Source: Cryptomeria japonica
Taxonomy: Eukaryota; Streptophyta; Pinopsida; Cupressales; Cupressaceae
NCBI RefSeq assembly: GCF_030272615.1
Contig: NC_081411.1
Coordinates: forward strand, 833,892,136 to 833,948,135
Length of the DNA: 56,000 bases
Direction: 5' to 3'
Below are positions 11,861-24,196 of this stretch, one piece after another; the stretch's first letter is position 1; each line of letters starts with the position of its first letter. A program made the translations under genes and the position numbers. The notes under the pieces are model-generated. The model was not told the origin of the DNA. It searched no databases and saw only the letters and a program-made list of their open reading frames with translations.

Positions 11861-11984
11861 ATGTTGTAAAAAAGACCATGTAACCAAAAAAATAATTTTT
11901 CTTAGGCTTGTGGAAGCCCTCCCTAGGTTTGGATTTTACTAACTACTTGTTTCTTGTACAGGTCTAAACTAACTTCTTTAAAAG

Positions 11985-12170
11985 CAAAAATTTGGTTTGG
12001 TGCTCTAAAATTGAACAAAAACAATTTTTCATTTCTTGCAAGTTAGGACAAAAATTTGTTTCGGTGCTCTAAAATTGAACAAAAACAAATTTTCATTTCT
12101 TGCAAGTTAGGATACACTCTCTTTTTGGTGCTTAAAACAAGACAAAGACAAAATTTATTTCTTGCATCAA
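11985..12170 (+). repeat. 64-bp tandem repeat in Tat-C leader
   Basis: Unit starts CAAAAATTTGGTTTGGTGCT and ends TTTCTTGCAAGTTAGGA. Two near-identical copies (11985-12048, 12049-12113) are followed by a diverged third (GTGCTTAAAACAAGACAAAG). Confidence 0.8.
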
Positions 12171-13256
12171 ACTAAAATTCACAATCAACGCTTCCATTTT
12201 GGTGCAAATAAAAATTCACAATCAATTTGTCTTATTTTGCATATGGTTTACTTCATGCATACATGTTTCAAATTAAGTTGACCAAGATTTCAAAGTTCTA
12301 GTTTACTCAAACATTTTGCTTTTGAAGTTAAAAAGATCACCATGATTATTGGAGCAACATCTCCAAATAGTTAAATCACATTGCGATGACAAGTTAAAAA
12401 GAACAAGTGAATTTCGTGTTTGGCACACTTGTGCAAAAGAGTTGGTCGAGTGGTCCTACTTCTAACATACACTATCCTCTCCCTTGGCTTTTGTGGTCCT
12501 ACGTGCAAGAGAAAAGTGTTAGTAACACTTAAAATTTTATCTTTTTAAGAGAGGCCTGCCAAGAGACACATCACTCTTGGGAATGACCTCGCACGATAAA
12601 TCCATCGAGCCGCTATAGAAATCAGGTGAGAGCGAAAGCTGTAGCCTTGGGTATAGCTGTTCCTACAGTGTAACTTGCCGAAAGGACAAATGGGCCCCAC
12701 CACAAGTTACAAGGCTCTTAAGTGAGTCACTGCAAAATGAACTTATGTCCAAAAACATAAAAAATTACTAAACACCTTTAAGTAGTAGCCCACCCATTCT
12801 ATTGATTGAGGATATTTGTGATATAATTCAGTGCAAGAGCATAGATGGTTTTGCTCCCAAGATACTCACCATACATATTTCCTTGAGTAGAAACATAACT
12901 TTTTGAAAAGTCACTTGTGGCTTGATGAAAGTGGTGACTCCCCCATCATAGGGATCATCTATTTGTTATGCTCATGCAAGACTTAGTATATCACATCCTT
13001 ACCTGCCACAACGAGATTCATAAGGTATGTAGTACCAAAGTTGAAGAAATATCAAGATGTGGGTTGAATTTATCGCAACTGGTCATTTGACCTTAGGGAT
13101 AAAAAGTGTTTGAAGTGTTTTCGTTTTTGAGTCGAGACCAGTGCAAATTAAGCCAACTTCAGGCTTTGGAAATACACCTTAAAATACATCTAAAGGAAAG
13201 GGTCATAAAAAGTCCAAGGATTGGGTTGATCTAGACCCATACTTATTTGTGCCTTT
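12171..13256 (+). other. Tat-C leader, non-coding
   Basis: Leader between the repeats and the first ORF. No open frame or known motif stands out. A CAGGTGAG donor-like word occurs near 12624, but I have no acceptor evidence for a spliced leader. Confidence 0.4.
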
Positions 13257-13797
13257 TTGAGGCAACATTCTTGTGTTTATGTGCTTGCTTTGTTTTCTTG
13301 TCAAAGAAAAATAAAAAATCAGTTCAAAAAACAAGTATTCATCCAACACAAACATTTTTCAAAAACCAACAAAGGATCAAAATCAAATAGCAAAAGTATC
13401 AAACTATATGACCATTCTTCACATCTTGAGAAAAAAGAATCTTCATCAAAACATCAACTTAAAAAGAAGACCATTGAGCTCAAAGGCTCTTATCAAAAGG
13501 AGGAAATTCTTCTATCTTAATAGACAAATCTTTGTCTCTAATAGAGCCTTCTTACGTCACATGCATCTTTATCTTCAAGGGAAATCAAATGAGTTTGATC
13601 AAGAGTCATTGAACCGTAGAGCTTTTATGCAATACAAAGCTTTGAGTTATCACAAAAACAAAGGAGGCAAGATCAATCCTGACTTCTTTCTAGACATTTG
13701 TATCACATACAATGTAGCTCGAGAAATGCCACCAATGCCTGAAAGAGAAGAGGTAGAATTTGTCCCATATGTGACACAAAGCTTTTATTGAAGTTGA
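13257..13797 (+). pseudogene. Possible upstream extra ORF of Tat-C
   Basis: Two overlapping frames are open here: 13257-13520 and 13408-13791. The second ends with a protein-like stretch (RQIFVSNRAFLRHMHLYLQG, DQESLNRRAFMQYKALSYHK, GGKINPDFFLDICITYNVAR, MPPMPEREEVEFVPYVTQSF). Some Tat elements carry an extra ORF upstream of gag, and this is in the right place. The N-terminal half is Lys/Ser-rich and may be non-coding. I do not recognise the protein, and no function is proposed. Confidence 0.35.
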
Positions 13798-14097
13798 ACA
13801 TTTCATTCATTCCCATATTCACATCATCACTTCATCTCAACTCTCAAAACATTAAGAGGTTCTTGTCCTAAGTCATCTTTAGATATTGCTTGAATCAAAC
13901 ACAATACATCACTTTTTAGAGTGTCTCTACATCTAGGATAAGCTCATCCTAAAGAGGCATTTCTATGTAGGTTAAAACTAGTCTATGAGTGAATCCTCTC
14001 ATTACTAGGTAGTTAAGTCTGTAACACATCTCAAATTTCTCTAAATCTTATCACATCAAACCTTACCAAAACATAAGAAGAAATTCAAGAAAGAACT

Positions 14098-15477
14098 TTG
14101 GTAATATCTACCTTTAAAGTGCTAGAGATCCATATGCAAAACACCACACCAACTATAAATCTCTCATTTCATCAACAACTCATCATCATTTTCACCCAAC
14201 TTCAACAAAGACTTGTGAACAAAATGACTCATACTAGATTAAGAACTAGACAAATGGAGATTGAGGAAGAAGAGGAGGAAAACATCAATGAATTCCAAGA
14301 AGCCCTTGGAGGAAACGCAAATGACGAAAAACCCAGTACTCCTACCTTGACAACAATCTAATGGGCACAACACAACCCTCTCTTTAACAAACTTTTTGAC
14401 GAAGTACTCAGGAGCAATGCAGATGCTCACTTTTTGAGACTTGCTCAAGAGGGAGCCAAACTACCTTCTGACTTTGATGTTGCACAACTAAGACAAGCAT
14501 CAGAATGCCAAAGTCGTAATGAGGATGAAAGAGGTCGAGATCCCATCAGATACAACCTTCATCAAAGTAATCCACCACCTCCTCCTCCTCCAAATGGCAT
14601 AGAGATGTTGTGGCAACAAGTTGAAAATCTCGCCCAACAACTTCGTAGTGGTGTGAAAACTAACCAGTTTTCACTCAATGACATTTGTCCCTATCCCTTT
14701 GATAGGAATCTTCATATGCCACCTTTTCCATGAGGGTTCGAAACACCCAAGTTTGAAAAATATAGAGGAAAAGGAGATCCTCATGATCATGTTCAATAAT
14801 TCCATTCAACTTGCCTAGAAGTGGCATACGAGGATACATACCTCATGCGCCTTTTTCCTCAAAGCTTGCGAGGAACAACCACATCATGGTTTTCCCGATT
14901 ACCAGGTGGCATTAGGACATTTGAAGAACTCATCCAAAAGTTCCTGGCACATTACTCACACAACATTGAACATGATATCACTATGGCTGATCTATGTAAC
15001 ACTAAACAAAAACCAGGTGAACTATTTTCAGTCTTTCTGCAATGATGGCATCAAATGTCTAGTAGACGTTCTCTTCAGTTACCTGAACAAGAACTAGTGG
15101 AAATATTTATTTCCAACTTAAACGAAGAAATGAAATTTCACCTAGATGTCAAAGACATAGATTCTTTCAATAACATGATCACCAAAGGCTTAAAATGTGA
15201 GCGGGCTCTCATCAAGAAAGGACTTATCAAAATCTACAATGAGCCAAAGGATGCCTCTCGTCCATGCTTCAATAGTGACAAACCAAACTTCTGGAACAAA
15301 AACAAAAATATCATCAACGATGGGGTTGTGGATGCAAGAACTATCAAAAGTGCACAACCTGTGGTTAGATTTGGAGGACAAACCCCCCCACCCAAGAATA
15401 ACACAATTGCTCCTCCAAATCAAGGTCGCATCACATCTCAAGACGAGCCCAGACAGCGTCAACAAAAACCAAAGTGA
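14098..15477 (+). pseudogene. Tat-C gag
   Basis: Tat-type Gag, the structural RNA-binding protein of the particle. The N-terminal part is acidic (MEIEEEEEENINEF). The conserved core follows: NPLFNKLFDEVL, FLRLAQEGAKLPSDFDVAQL, a Pro run (NPPPPPPPNG), FSLNDICPYPFDRNLHMPPF, TYLMRLFPQSLRGTTTSWFS, ADLCNTKQKPGELF, PEQELVEIFISNLNEEMKFH and WNKNKNIINDGVVDA. All pieces are in one frame. Stops at about 14359, 14731, 14797, 15043 and 15475 sit where relatives have ordinary residues. The same core in the same order occurs in Gypsy-B and Gypsy-G. The start is uncertain; 14221 (MTHTRLRTRQ) is a plausible initiator. Confidence 0.85.
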
Positions 15478-16005
15478 ACATACACTCCCTTAGGGGAACC
15501 CATCGAAACAGTGTTACGTCAGTTGGTTTCTCAAAATCTAGTGACCTTACCCAAAACATCAAATTATGAACCCCAAGACAAACCTTCATGGTGGAGAGAT
15601 ACTGAACATTGCGATTTCCATCAAGGGAAAGGGCATAAGACAAGCAATTGTCACAGATTGAAAGATCTTATTCAGAATCTCATTGACCGAGGTGAAATAG
15701 AAATTGAAGGACATGATCCAAAGACAACAAACAATGATCATCTGATGTTCAAAAATCCACTTCCATCAAAAGATCAAAGAGGTCCTTCCACTTCAGGGAG
15801 AAACACAGACACCACTGATTATACGCAAGTAGTGTATAATTATACTGTGAATCAACTATACGATGCCAGTGAACAAATTGCAACTATTATCATAAAAAAT
15901 CCTAGCTCCACTTGCAATGTTGTTACACGTCACAACAAGATTACCATAAAAGCAGCTCCACAAGGCACCATGTCTATCCCCAAGCAGTATAACCTTGTGG
16001 ACTAG
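15478..16005 (+). pseudogene. Tat-C Gag C-terminus with C-H-H-C knuckle
   Basis: Continues gag in the same frame after a TGA at 15475. It starts TYTPLGEPIETVLRQLV and contains the zinc-binding variant CDFHQGKGHKTSNC (C-x2-H-x4-H-x4-C) at about residues 30-45 of the segment, then LKDLIQNLIDRGEIEIEG. Plant Ty3/gypsy elements commonly have this form in place of the classic CCHC knuckle. It leads to the start of protease (KQYNLVD), with a TAG at 16003 where Gypsy-G has glutamine. All four ligands are kept here; Gypsy-G has lost the first. Confidence 0.8.
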
Positions 16006-16845
16006 TTAGACAAAACGCCCACACAGATATCTATCTTAGAGCTATTGCGCCTATCTCCATCTCATAAAACAATCTTGGATCAAGCTCTCCAAGAGGTGTC
16101 AGTCCCTACAAATTCGAACACAGATCAGTTCCAAGCCATGGTTGGAAATCTAAGGTCATCATTTTGTCTCACTTTCTCTGAAAGTGACAACTCATCCTTC
16201 CAGCAACCTCACAACACCTCACTACACATTGAAGGATTTATCAATCAACATAGGATCAAGCGAGTCTTGATCAATAATGGAGCAAGCCTGAATATTTGTA
16301 CACTCCAATTAGTCACAGCTTTGGGATATGCAATTGAATCAGTGGATCCCTCCAAGAAGATCACAATCAAAGCTTATGATGATGTAGAGCGTTCATCCAA
16401 AGGAGCTGTTGTACTACCAATCCGAGTGGGCCCTGTGGTGAAGCACATCATATGTCAGCTTTTGGACCTTCCTTTGCCATACAATTTGTTGTTAGAAAGA
16501 CCTTGGATACACACCATGCAAGCCGTTCCATCCACTTACCATCAGTGTATCAAGTTCCCGCATAATGGTGTAGAAATCATGATCTTGGGTGATGCAAACC
16601 CCTTTGCATATTGTCATAACATAAGTCATCAACCAGAGATTACCATTCCCAACAATAGAGAAGCCATCTCCTCCACATCATACGTAAGTCCAGCCTCTCT
16701 TTCCAGTTCAAACACCACTATACCCAAGCAAGAGAAGCTCAAAATGAAAATAGTAGAGGAAGGTCCTGGAGAATACAATCGAAGTCAACTCTTTTGTGTT
16801 GGACAAATGCCCACCTCTCCTAAAACACATGGCAAACCTCAATAG
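16006..16845 (+). pseudogene. Tat-C aspartic protease, catalytic Asp lost
   Basis: Retropepsin-like domain: TPTQISILELLRLSPSHKTI, FQAMVGNLRSSFCLTFSES, SLHIEGFINQH, active-site strand VLINNGASLNICT, KKITIKAYDDVERSSKGAV, and LLLERPWIHTMQAVPSTYHQ. The relatives in this window read V-L-I-D or T-L-V-D at the active site; here the codon at 16273-16275 is AAT, so Asp has become Asn by one G-to-A change. That should abolish proteolysis. The domain ends in a Ser/Thr-rich tail and a TAG at 16843. Confidence 0.85.
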
Positions 16846-18231
16846 GTACTTCAAACATTACTAGTCAAACCAACATGTACATTGACACCTTTCATCCTTG
16901 GAAAGAGTCAAGAAGAGGAAACTAGAGATGAAGACGTAGCAGAATGGATCTATAAGGATCCTATCACCACCGACATTTCGCAAGCTAAGCTTCCCATAGA
17001 TCAATATGGCAAAGGTCTTCTCATTATGCAAAGAATGGGATATGATGGTCAGAGTGCTCTAGGACCTTGTAAACAAGGGTGACAAGAGTCGCTTCAGCCC
17101 GAATTGAAGCCCAAGGATAATACAGGCTTAGGCTTTCAAAAGGAGATCCTTCCTAAACTCACATTCAAAGGAAAATCCAGCCAACCTCTATATCAGCCTA
17201 GTACAAAGAGAACACCTTGGATTATAAAAGCAACATCAAACACCATGGAAACTGCCCCATCGAGGCTAAAATTCCCAGCAAAACCATCCACAACACCAAT
17301 CATCCCACCAAACAAACCAGTAACCCCATCAATAGCAACAATAACACCAATAACACCATTAGCAGCAACAACTGTATCAGAACCCACAACAATATCGACA
17401 ACACCAACAGTTCTAGTAGAAGCAACAGATTCAACACTACCAACACTCCCTGTATCAGATTCATTGATCCCCATAATTCTTCCTGCAGCACCGATCATCT
17501 CATCTATAATGATACATCAGCCAATCACACCTGCAATGTTTAACTCAAGAGGTATCCCAGTATGGTATAGCAATCGGATACTGGAAAGTGACTCAGAGAC
17601 CGACTCACATGAGTGGGAGTTTGATTGAGTACATCTGAATACTTTAGATGAGGAAGACACATCACCCCCTCCACCTCACAAAGACATCCCTATTTATGGA
17701 GAAGCACATATAAAGACCTCTTGGGTTCCTGAACTGGAAACTTCTTCCACAGACCCTACATCACATCCTACGCCTGATTTTGACAGGGAGAGTACCATCA
17801 ATGACCTTCACCACAATGTCTTAACCCTCACTAACACATCTAATGAACTTAACCCAATCAATGAGGTAATGCCCATTATCCATCCTAAACTCATCGAATG
17901 GAACCAACCTAATCCCCCATGTCTTGACCATTTCCAAAATGATGAGGTGATCATTGACTTCTTGGAATTATGGGATAACATACCAAGCGGGGATCACAAA
18001 GCTGGATTCGCCATAGAACTTAATAGCGCAACATACTTTGGGGTGGATGCCAAACCTTTCAGCTGCAAAAATATAACAATAAAACATGGATCTTCCAGTG
18101 AAAACCACACTGTGGCACTGTTTGATCCCACAAAAGTAAAAAGAAAGAGCATATCCAACGGTGAAAACCTCTCTGAGGCGCCTGAGGATGAAAGGTTTGA
18201 CATCCTCCCCTCTAGTACATGGCCGGAATGA
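16846..18231 (+). pseudogene. Tat-C pol linker: G-patch-like motif and Thr/Pro-rich region
   Basis: Between protease and RT, same frame. It begins with an acidic stretch, then YGKGLLIMQRMGYDGQSALG and, after a TGA at 17080, KPKDNTGLGFQKE. The spacing of glycines resembles a G-patch, an RNA-binding motif that also follows protease in betaretroviruses. A Thr/Pro/Ile-rich low-complexity region (about 17260-17540) follows, then an acidic part, then NHTVALFDPTKVKRKSISNG and RFDILPSSTWPE, which recurs in Gypsy-B. Stops lie at 17080, 17626 and 18229. The low-complexity part gives large mirror ORFs on the other strand that are not genes. Confidence 0.7.
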
Positions 18232-19370
18232 TCAATGATTCTCATTGAGGAAACAAAAGAATACAACGTAGGGACTCCTGAAAGTCCTCACCACATACAT
18301 CTGGCGTCTCTTTTAACTCCAGAGGAACAACCCAAGTTTGTCAAATTCTTCCAGAAATGCCAAATCAACTTCAAATGGTCATATGTAGACATGCCTGGTC
18401 TTGATCTGGATTTGGTCATGCATCACCTCACAGTAGCAGAAGGAGCCAAGCTTGTCAAATAGAAGCTTCGCAAGATGCATCCTTAGATTGTAGTCCTAGT
18501 CAAAGAAGAACCTAAGAAACTCCTGGATGTCGGCTTCATTAGACCCATTGATTATGCGGATTGGATATCTAACATTGTGCCTGTCGGAAAACCAAATGGG
18601 GGCATCTGTATTTGTACTGACTTCAGAGATCTGAACAAGGCATGTCCTAAGGATGACTTCCCCCTACCAAATATCGACATCATAGTAGACCTAATAGTAG
18701 GACATGCCATGCTTTCACTCATGGATGGCTTTTCAGTGTACAATAAGATAAAAATCGCATAAGAGGATCAACATAAGACAACCTTCACATGTCCATGGGG
18801 CACATACTGTTGGAATGTAATGCCTTTCGGTCTGGAGAATGCAGGAGTGACCTATCAACGAGCAATGACTACTATCTTCCATGACATGATGCATACCATA
18901 ATGGAAGATTATGTTGATGACTTACTAAAAAAATCACTCACAAGAGCAGGCCATCTGGACATATTAGAGAAGATCTTTGATAGGCTAGAACAATATCATG
19001 TTTGACTCAACCAAATAAATGTGTCTTTGGAGTAACCTCAGGGAAACTTCTAGGATACATTGTCTCAAGGAAAGGTATTGACGTTGATCCAACAAAAGTT
19101 AAAGCAATCATGGACATGCCACCTCTAAAGAACATCATCCAGCTAAGGACACTATAAGAGCGGCTTCAATCTATCTGAAGGTTCATTGCACAACTGGCAT
19201 ATAAGTGTCACCCCTTTACACACCTATTACACAAGAATATCCACTTTCAATGGGATACCAGATGCCAACAAGCATTCCAGATTCTTAAAGACTATCTCAT
19301 GAATACACCATTGCTGATTCCACCAGATTCGAGTAGGCCTTTATTGCTCTACATTTGAGCAACAAGTACA
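18232..19370 (+). pseudogene. Tat-C reverse transcriptase
   Basis: Ty3/gypsy RT, which copies the genomic RNA into DNA. Motifs in order: VPVGKPNGGICICTDFRDLN (first catalytic aspartate), KDDFPLPNIDIIVD, SLMDGFSVYNKI, MPFGLENAGVTYQRAMTTIF, and an intact YVDD at 18910-18921. Stops at 18460, 18484 and 18760 fall where family members have Q or similar. At about 19008-19012 one base is missing (CTCAACCAAATAAATG, where an L-N-P-N-K frame is expected), moving the frame from 1 to 3. From there LLGYIVSRKGIDVDPTKVKA continues into the connection domain. The catalytic residues are preserved even though the gene is broken. Confidence 0.9.
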
Positions 19371-19770
19371 ACATTGGGTGTACTATTGACACAACACAAC
19401 GTAGAAGGGAAAGAGTGTGCTATTTACTACATCTCTTGCACACTGGTTGGCTATGAACTCAATTACACACCTATTGAGCGAGCTTGCCTAGCAGTAATCC
19501 TGGTAGCTACTAAACTGAGGCAGTATCTATTGACACATAAAGTACAGTTAATTGCAAAGATCGATCCACTCAAATACTTACTCAGTAAAGCCGCATTGAC
19601 TGGCCGCTTGGCCAAATGGGTGATGATTCTCAGTGAATTTGACATTGAGTATGTAAACCGTAAGGCTATCAAGGGTCAAGTTATTGCAGATCAGTTGGCC
19701 AATGCTCCCCTCATAGGTGATCATCCTCTTATTTCTAATTTTCTAGATGAAGAGATATTCATGATCACAA
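19371..19770 (+). pseudogene. Tat-C first RNase H domain
   Basis: Ty3/gypsy RNase H fused after RT: TLGVLLTQHNVEGKECAIYY, ELNYTPIERACLAVILVATK, LRQYLLTHKVQLIAKIDPLK, GRLAKWVMILSEFDIEYV. In Tat elements this original domain is usually degenerate and the second RNase H takes over. Here a TGA lies at about 19356, near the expected first acidic position. Frame 3 continues to the next domain without interruption. Confidence 0.8.
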
Positions 19771-20150
19771 AAGCACAACCATGGAAACTATACTTTGATG
19801 GTTCATACACTAGGCATGGCTCGGGGGCAGGCATTCTGTTTATCACACCTCAAGGTGCCAACATCCCGAAATATTATAGGATTACATTTCCATGCATAAA
19901 CAACATAGCTGAATATGAGGCCTTGATCACAGGACTCAGACTAGCCATACAATGGAAGTTACAAGAACTGCAAGTATATGGCGACTCCTAACTGGTCATT
20001 CGACAAGCAACAGATGAATATCAGACCAAGGGTGACAAAATCATGTCGTACAAACAAATGGTGGACAAATTAAAGGCATCATTGACTACTATCACCTTTG
20101 AGCAGATACCTAGAGATAATAATTGAGCTGCTGACACTATGGCTACCATC
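19771..20150 (+). pseudogene. Tat-C second (archaeal-like) RNase H
   Basis: A second RNase H, the hallmark of the Tat lineage: PWKLYFDGSYTRHGSGAGIL (first Asp), NNIAEYEALITGLRLAIQWK (Glu), LQVYGDS then a TAA stop in place of a following Gln, and IRQATDEYQTKG. Then KLKASLTTITFEQIPRDNN and AADTMATITS, the last acidic segment, with a TGA between them. The acidic residues D, E and D are all visible. It identifies the lineage with high confidence. Confidence 0.9.
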
Positions 20151-21535
20151 ACATCTCTCCTAGATCTTCCACATAATTTCACACGCTACGAGTTCTTGGT
20201 AGAACAACTTTGGATTCCCTCTTATGATATCCTTGAACCCAAGATGATATGTCACCTTGTTGGTTCTGAATCCCCATGGTATGGTGTGTTCTACACCTAC
20301 CTCCATGATCACACACTTCCTCCTAACCAATCGAATAACCAACGTAAAGCCTTCATTCGCCAAACTGCTCGATATACCATTATTGTTGAAACCCTATACT
20401 GACATAGTCTTGATGGTACTCTCCTTCTATGTCTAGAACAAGATGAGATAACAAAGGCCTTGGAAGAAGTACATGAAGGAATTTGTGGAACTCATGCAAG
20501 TGGCCCGTCACTAGCCAAGAAGATCATACAAGCTGGATACTATTGGCCATCAATGGAAAAAGACTCCTATTACTTTGTGAAAAAGTGCAAAAAATGCCAA
20601 GTTCATGGAGACCTGATACACACACCAACACAAGAATTGCAACCAATCACAACACCATGGCCTTTTTGTCAATGGGGACTTGACCTTGTGGGTAAAATCC
20701 ATCCATCTTCATCAAACGGTCACAAATTCATTATTACCGCTACTAAATACTTCACAAAGTGGATCAAAGTTGTTTCACTTACCCAAGTCACCGACAAGTA
20801 GATTGCCTCATTCATCCTTAATTACACCATCTGCCGGTATGGTGTACCCATGTCCATCATCACAGATAACAGACTTCCATTCAAAAATCAGGATGTCCCT
20901 GAACTTTGTGAGAAGTTTCACATCCAACACCGCTTTTCCACTCCCTATTACCCACAAGGAAATGGTCAGGCCAAAGCATCAAACAAGAACATATTAAGAA
21001 TCCTAAAGAAGACAATCAATGATGCTCACCATGATTGGCATGTTTAATTGAATCCAGCACTATGGGCATATCGAACTAGCATTCGCACCCCTACAGGCGC
21101 AACTCCTTACTCACTGGTCTATGGTGCAGAAGCTATCTTACCTATTGAGGTTGAGATACCATCGCTACGGGTTTCCTTGCATAATATGATAGATGATGAA
21201 GCATACAGAGTATCACATCTTCACGACTTAGAGCTACTTGATGAAAAATGACAAGCTGCATACAATCACCTCAAAGCCTATCAACAACGCGTGAGCATAA
21301 GCTACAATCACCGAGTTAGACCTCATACATTTGAGGTAGGTGATCTTGTTCTTCAAGAAAATCCTCGTAACCAACCCAACTGAGAACATCAGGGAAAGTT
21401 TGAATCAAACTGGCTGGGTCCATATGTTATCACTGTTGTATTTGGGTCCGGGGCATATCAGTTGGCCACTTTAGAAGGAGAACCGCTGGCAAATCCGATC
21501 AACAACATGCACCTCAAAAGGTTTTACACATAAGC
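20151..21535 (+). pseudogene. Tat-C integrase, catalytic Glu changed to Lys
   Basis: Integrase joins element DNA into the host chromosome. The zinc-binding part: HEGICGTHASGPSLAKKI, AGYYWPSMEKDSYYFVKKCK, CQVHGDLIH. The catalytic core: WPFCQWGLDLVGKI (first Asp), IITDNRLPFKNQ (second Asp), then YYPQGNGQAKASNKNILRIL, where the catalytic Glu of the usual G-Q-A-E-A is Lys (AAA at 20973-20975, one G-to-A change). The C-terminus ([52 protein letters not shown]) has no chromodomain. Stops lie at about 20400, 20799, 21045, 21249 and 21381. The frame is the same throughout. Confidence 0.9.
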
Positions 21536-22410
21536 TGTATAGAGCATCAGGCTCCCATACATACCAGCAAAAACACCAAAAACATTTTGAAAAATATCCT
21601 GAAGAAAATACAAAAACATCCAAATAGTAAAGAAAAATCATACATCCAAACTGTGAACAACCACTCCGGTGGCACCTTGGGTAAGTGCGATGGTGAAACC
21701 TGGCAAACATGCACCACTCATAAAAGCTATGGCTCCATTGTCTTTCAGGCTTGTTACAATCACATTCATTACATACATGCATCCATCCATCCAAACCATG
21801 GCTTGTTATTGATCTGCCATACAGAAAGCACTTCATGCGTCTTGCATCCCACTTTTTTATAGTCATGTCTAAACTGGGGGCAATGCCCTTAACCTATTTT
21901 GATGGAAGTGGATTTGATATTACTTGTGATTTGTGGGGTTCTTCAAAACTATCTCACAAAATACCAAAAACATTGGAAAAATATCTCACAAAAATCCAAA
22001 ACCATTCAAAACAAACACAAAATACCAAAAACATTCAAAACAATCATCAAAATACCAAAAACATTGGAAAACTATCTTAGAAAAATCCAAAAAACATCAG
22101 AACACATCAAAAATCAAACAAAAACATGGCAACACGTTGTACATACTCATCTGAGCAGACACCAAACAAACATTGTAAAATACTCACATGATGATCACTT
22201 ATCAAATCGACCAAGCAATCAACATCAACATTCAAACTATCTTCAACAAGGATGCATCCTTCCTTACCAAAACAAAGACAAGATGACATTTTCTTTGACA
22301 AGAAAATTATGTTTAAGCTATCAAATACTTGGTTGTTTTGTAGGTTATTCATTCATTTACATATATATTAGGTTCCCACACTACTCCGAGATATCCAAAA
22401 GTGATTAGAG
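21536..22410 (+). other. Tat-C post-pol spacer with ACCAAAAACATT repeats
   Basis: Non-coding sequence after integrase. Degenerate repeats of ACCAAAAACATT(T/G)GAAAA and ATCCAAAA occur at about 21570-21630 and 21955-22110. A purine-rich tract (AAACTGGGGGCAATG, about 21868-21882) lies soon after pol and resembles a polypurine tract, but the true one abuts the 3' LTR. Open frames here come from the lysine-rich repeat and are not believable genes. Confidence 0.5.
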
Positions 22411-24196
22411 TAGCCATGCAGATTCCTAAGCATTGTTTTGTATGTCTTCTATGAATTATTCCGATGAAGTTTTGGGGCATGTACTAATGGTGTCTACGTG
22501 GGAAGTTCACTAAGCTATGTGATCATAGGCAAAATATAGTCATAGATCACTATGACTTGCTAACTACAGCGTATACCTCGACCATATGAGCATGAACCAT
22601 TATCGAGGATCCATATTCTTTATTCTTCATATATGTTATTTGCTTATAGGTACAATGCTCTTCCTTTGGTTTCTCCTACCTCATCCAAACTGGATACAAG
22701 TTTTATCTCTTATTACAATATGAACTTGTCTCAGGATATGATCAGCCCAAGATCAAGGAGGATGTTCCAAGTCATGCATGAACAAAGATGATCCTTGTCT
22801 GTTCCGCAAGTAATACTCAGGTCAACTTGACCCATTATATCAAGTTGTTTGTATTAACTTGCTATATCAAAATCCATGTAAGGAATACTCAGGTCATCTT
22901 GAATCATTATGTCAAGTTGATTGTATTCTCTTACAACATTTTAAAAGCTCAATGATGAAAATAGAGCACTATGGATCATCATTACATCTCATCTGTATAT
23001 ATTGCATTCTGTTGCATATCGCCCATCCATTTACTCATTCATTATTTTTTTCATGGTTTTGTATGCAAGTGTGAACAAAAGTGAAAAATTGAACAACTGT
23101 GGAAAATTGAGTTGGTCTTGGATATAATCACAACAGAGTTCTCTGATACATCATCAGTACATTATGCAAAGTTTAGACAAACCTTGAATTCATCTATCAT
23201 AATCACATCATCATTTGATAACATTTAGTTGCATTTACATTGATCTTTAGCCATTCATTAGCATGCATTTAATATCATTTAGTTACATTTACTTGCATTA
23301 ATATCATTATATCATTTCATTATTACACTCATGACATTTAAAAAAAAAGATTAATTGTCCTTATTTGCATTTACTACCATGATTAGCCATTACTAAACCT
23401 TCATTTATCTATCCATTTAGTTAAAAAGTGCATTCATTCATCCATTTTAGTGTCTTATTATATTCATTTTATTTTCCTTAGGATTCATTTAAGATTGCAT
23501 TAATTTATCCCTTTTTAATTGCATTAAGGTGCAGTTATTCATTAAACATGAGTTGCATTATCATTTTACTTCATCATATTTGGGCATTTAGAATCATAAA
23601 AACCATTTGTCTCAAACATTGCTTCATACATTATAAACATATGCATTCATTTAGAAATCATCATTTAAAACATTTGTACTTTACATTTGTTTATCCATGT
23701 TATATTCATTTTTAAAAACCATCTAGATACATATCCATAAATAAATCATTCATTCAAAGCATTGCATTCACATCATTGCATATCATTATGTCATCCTTGT
23801 ATTAATATAAAATACAAGATGCTATCTATCCCATCTATATCATTATATCATTATGCATACACCATCATCATGGCATTACATACATAAAGCAATACATCAA
23901 ACAAATCATGCATATATAAACCTGCATTCACATGTTAGTCTCCAACATCATGCAACATGCATATAGCCATCATGTAAGAATAAATCATCATAAACACATA
24001 CATATACATACAAGTATCCATCTAACCATAACTCATAGAAATCATCATCAAGCATAAAATCCATTCATATCAACATGCATATCATCACAAAATATGGGAT
24101 CTCCTCATATATATCATCTCATGTATCAGAGTACAATGAAGTCCAAAAAAATCAGCTACCAAGAGCCATCCAAAGTACAATACAAAAATGGTAATA
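22411..24196 (+). other. Tat-C AT-rich spacer, CATT-rich
   Basis: No coding region seen. A direct repeat of about 50 bases (AATACTCAGGTCA(A/T)CTTGA...CAAGTTG) lies at 22812 and 22884. From about 23140 to 24110 the plus strand is crowded with CATT, TCATTTA and ATCAT words. It separates the sense gag-pol from the end of the antisense gene, so it may hold the polyadenylation signals of both transcripts; that is inference. Confidence 0.45.

Noticed and set aside
12600-12720. Possible tRNA or snRNA-like structure in the Tat-C leader (GTGAGAGCGAAAGCTGTAGCC)
   Set aside because: Short stems can be drawn but no cloverleaf, A/B box pair or known RNA emerges.
17193-17498. 101-codon minus-strand ORF rich in Gly/Val and overlapping 63- and 108-codon ORFs
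   Set aside because: Mirror frames of the Thr/Pro-rich low-complexity linker of Tat-C pol.
21868-21882. GGGGGC tract after integrase as an LTR boundary
   Set aside because: No LTR start follows it; the real polypurine tract and LTR are at 34734-34749.
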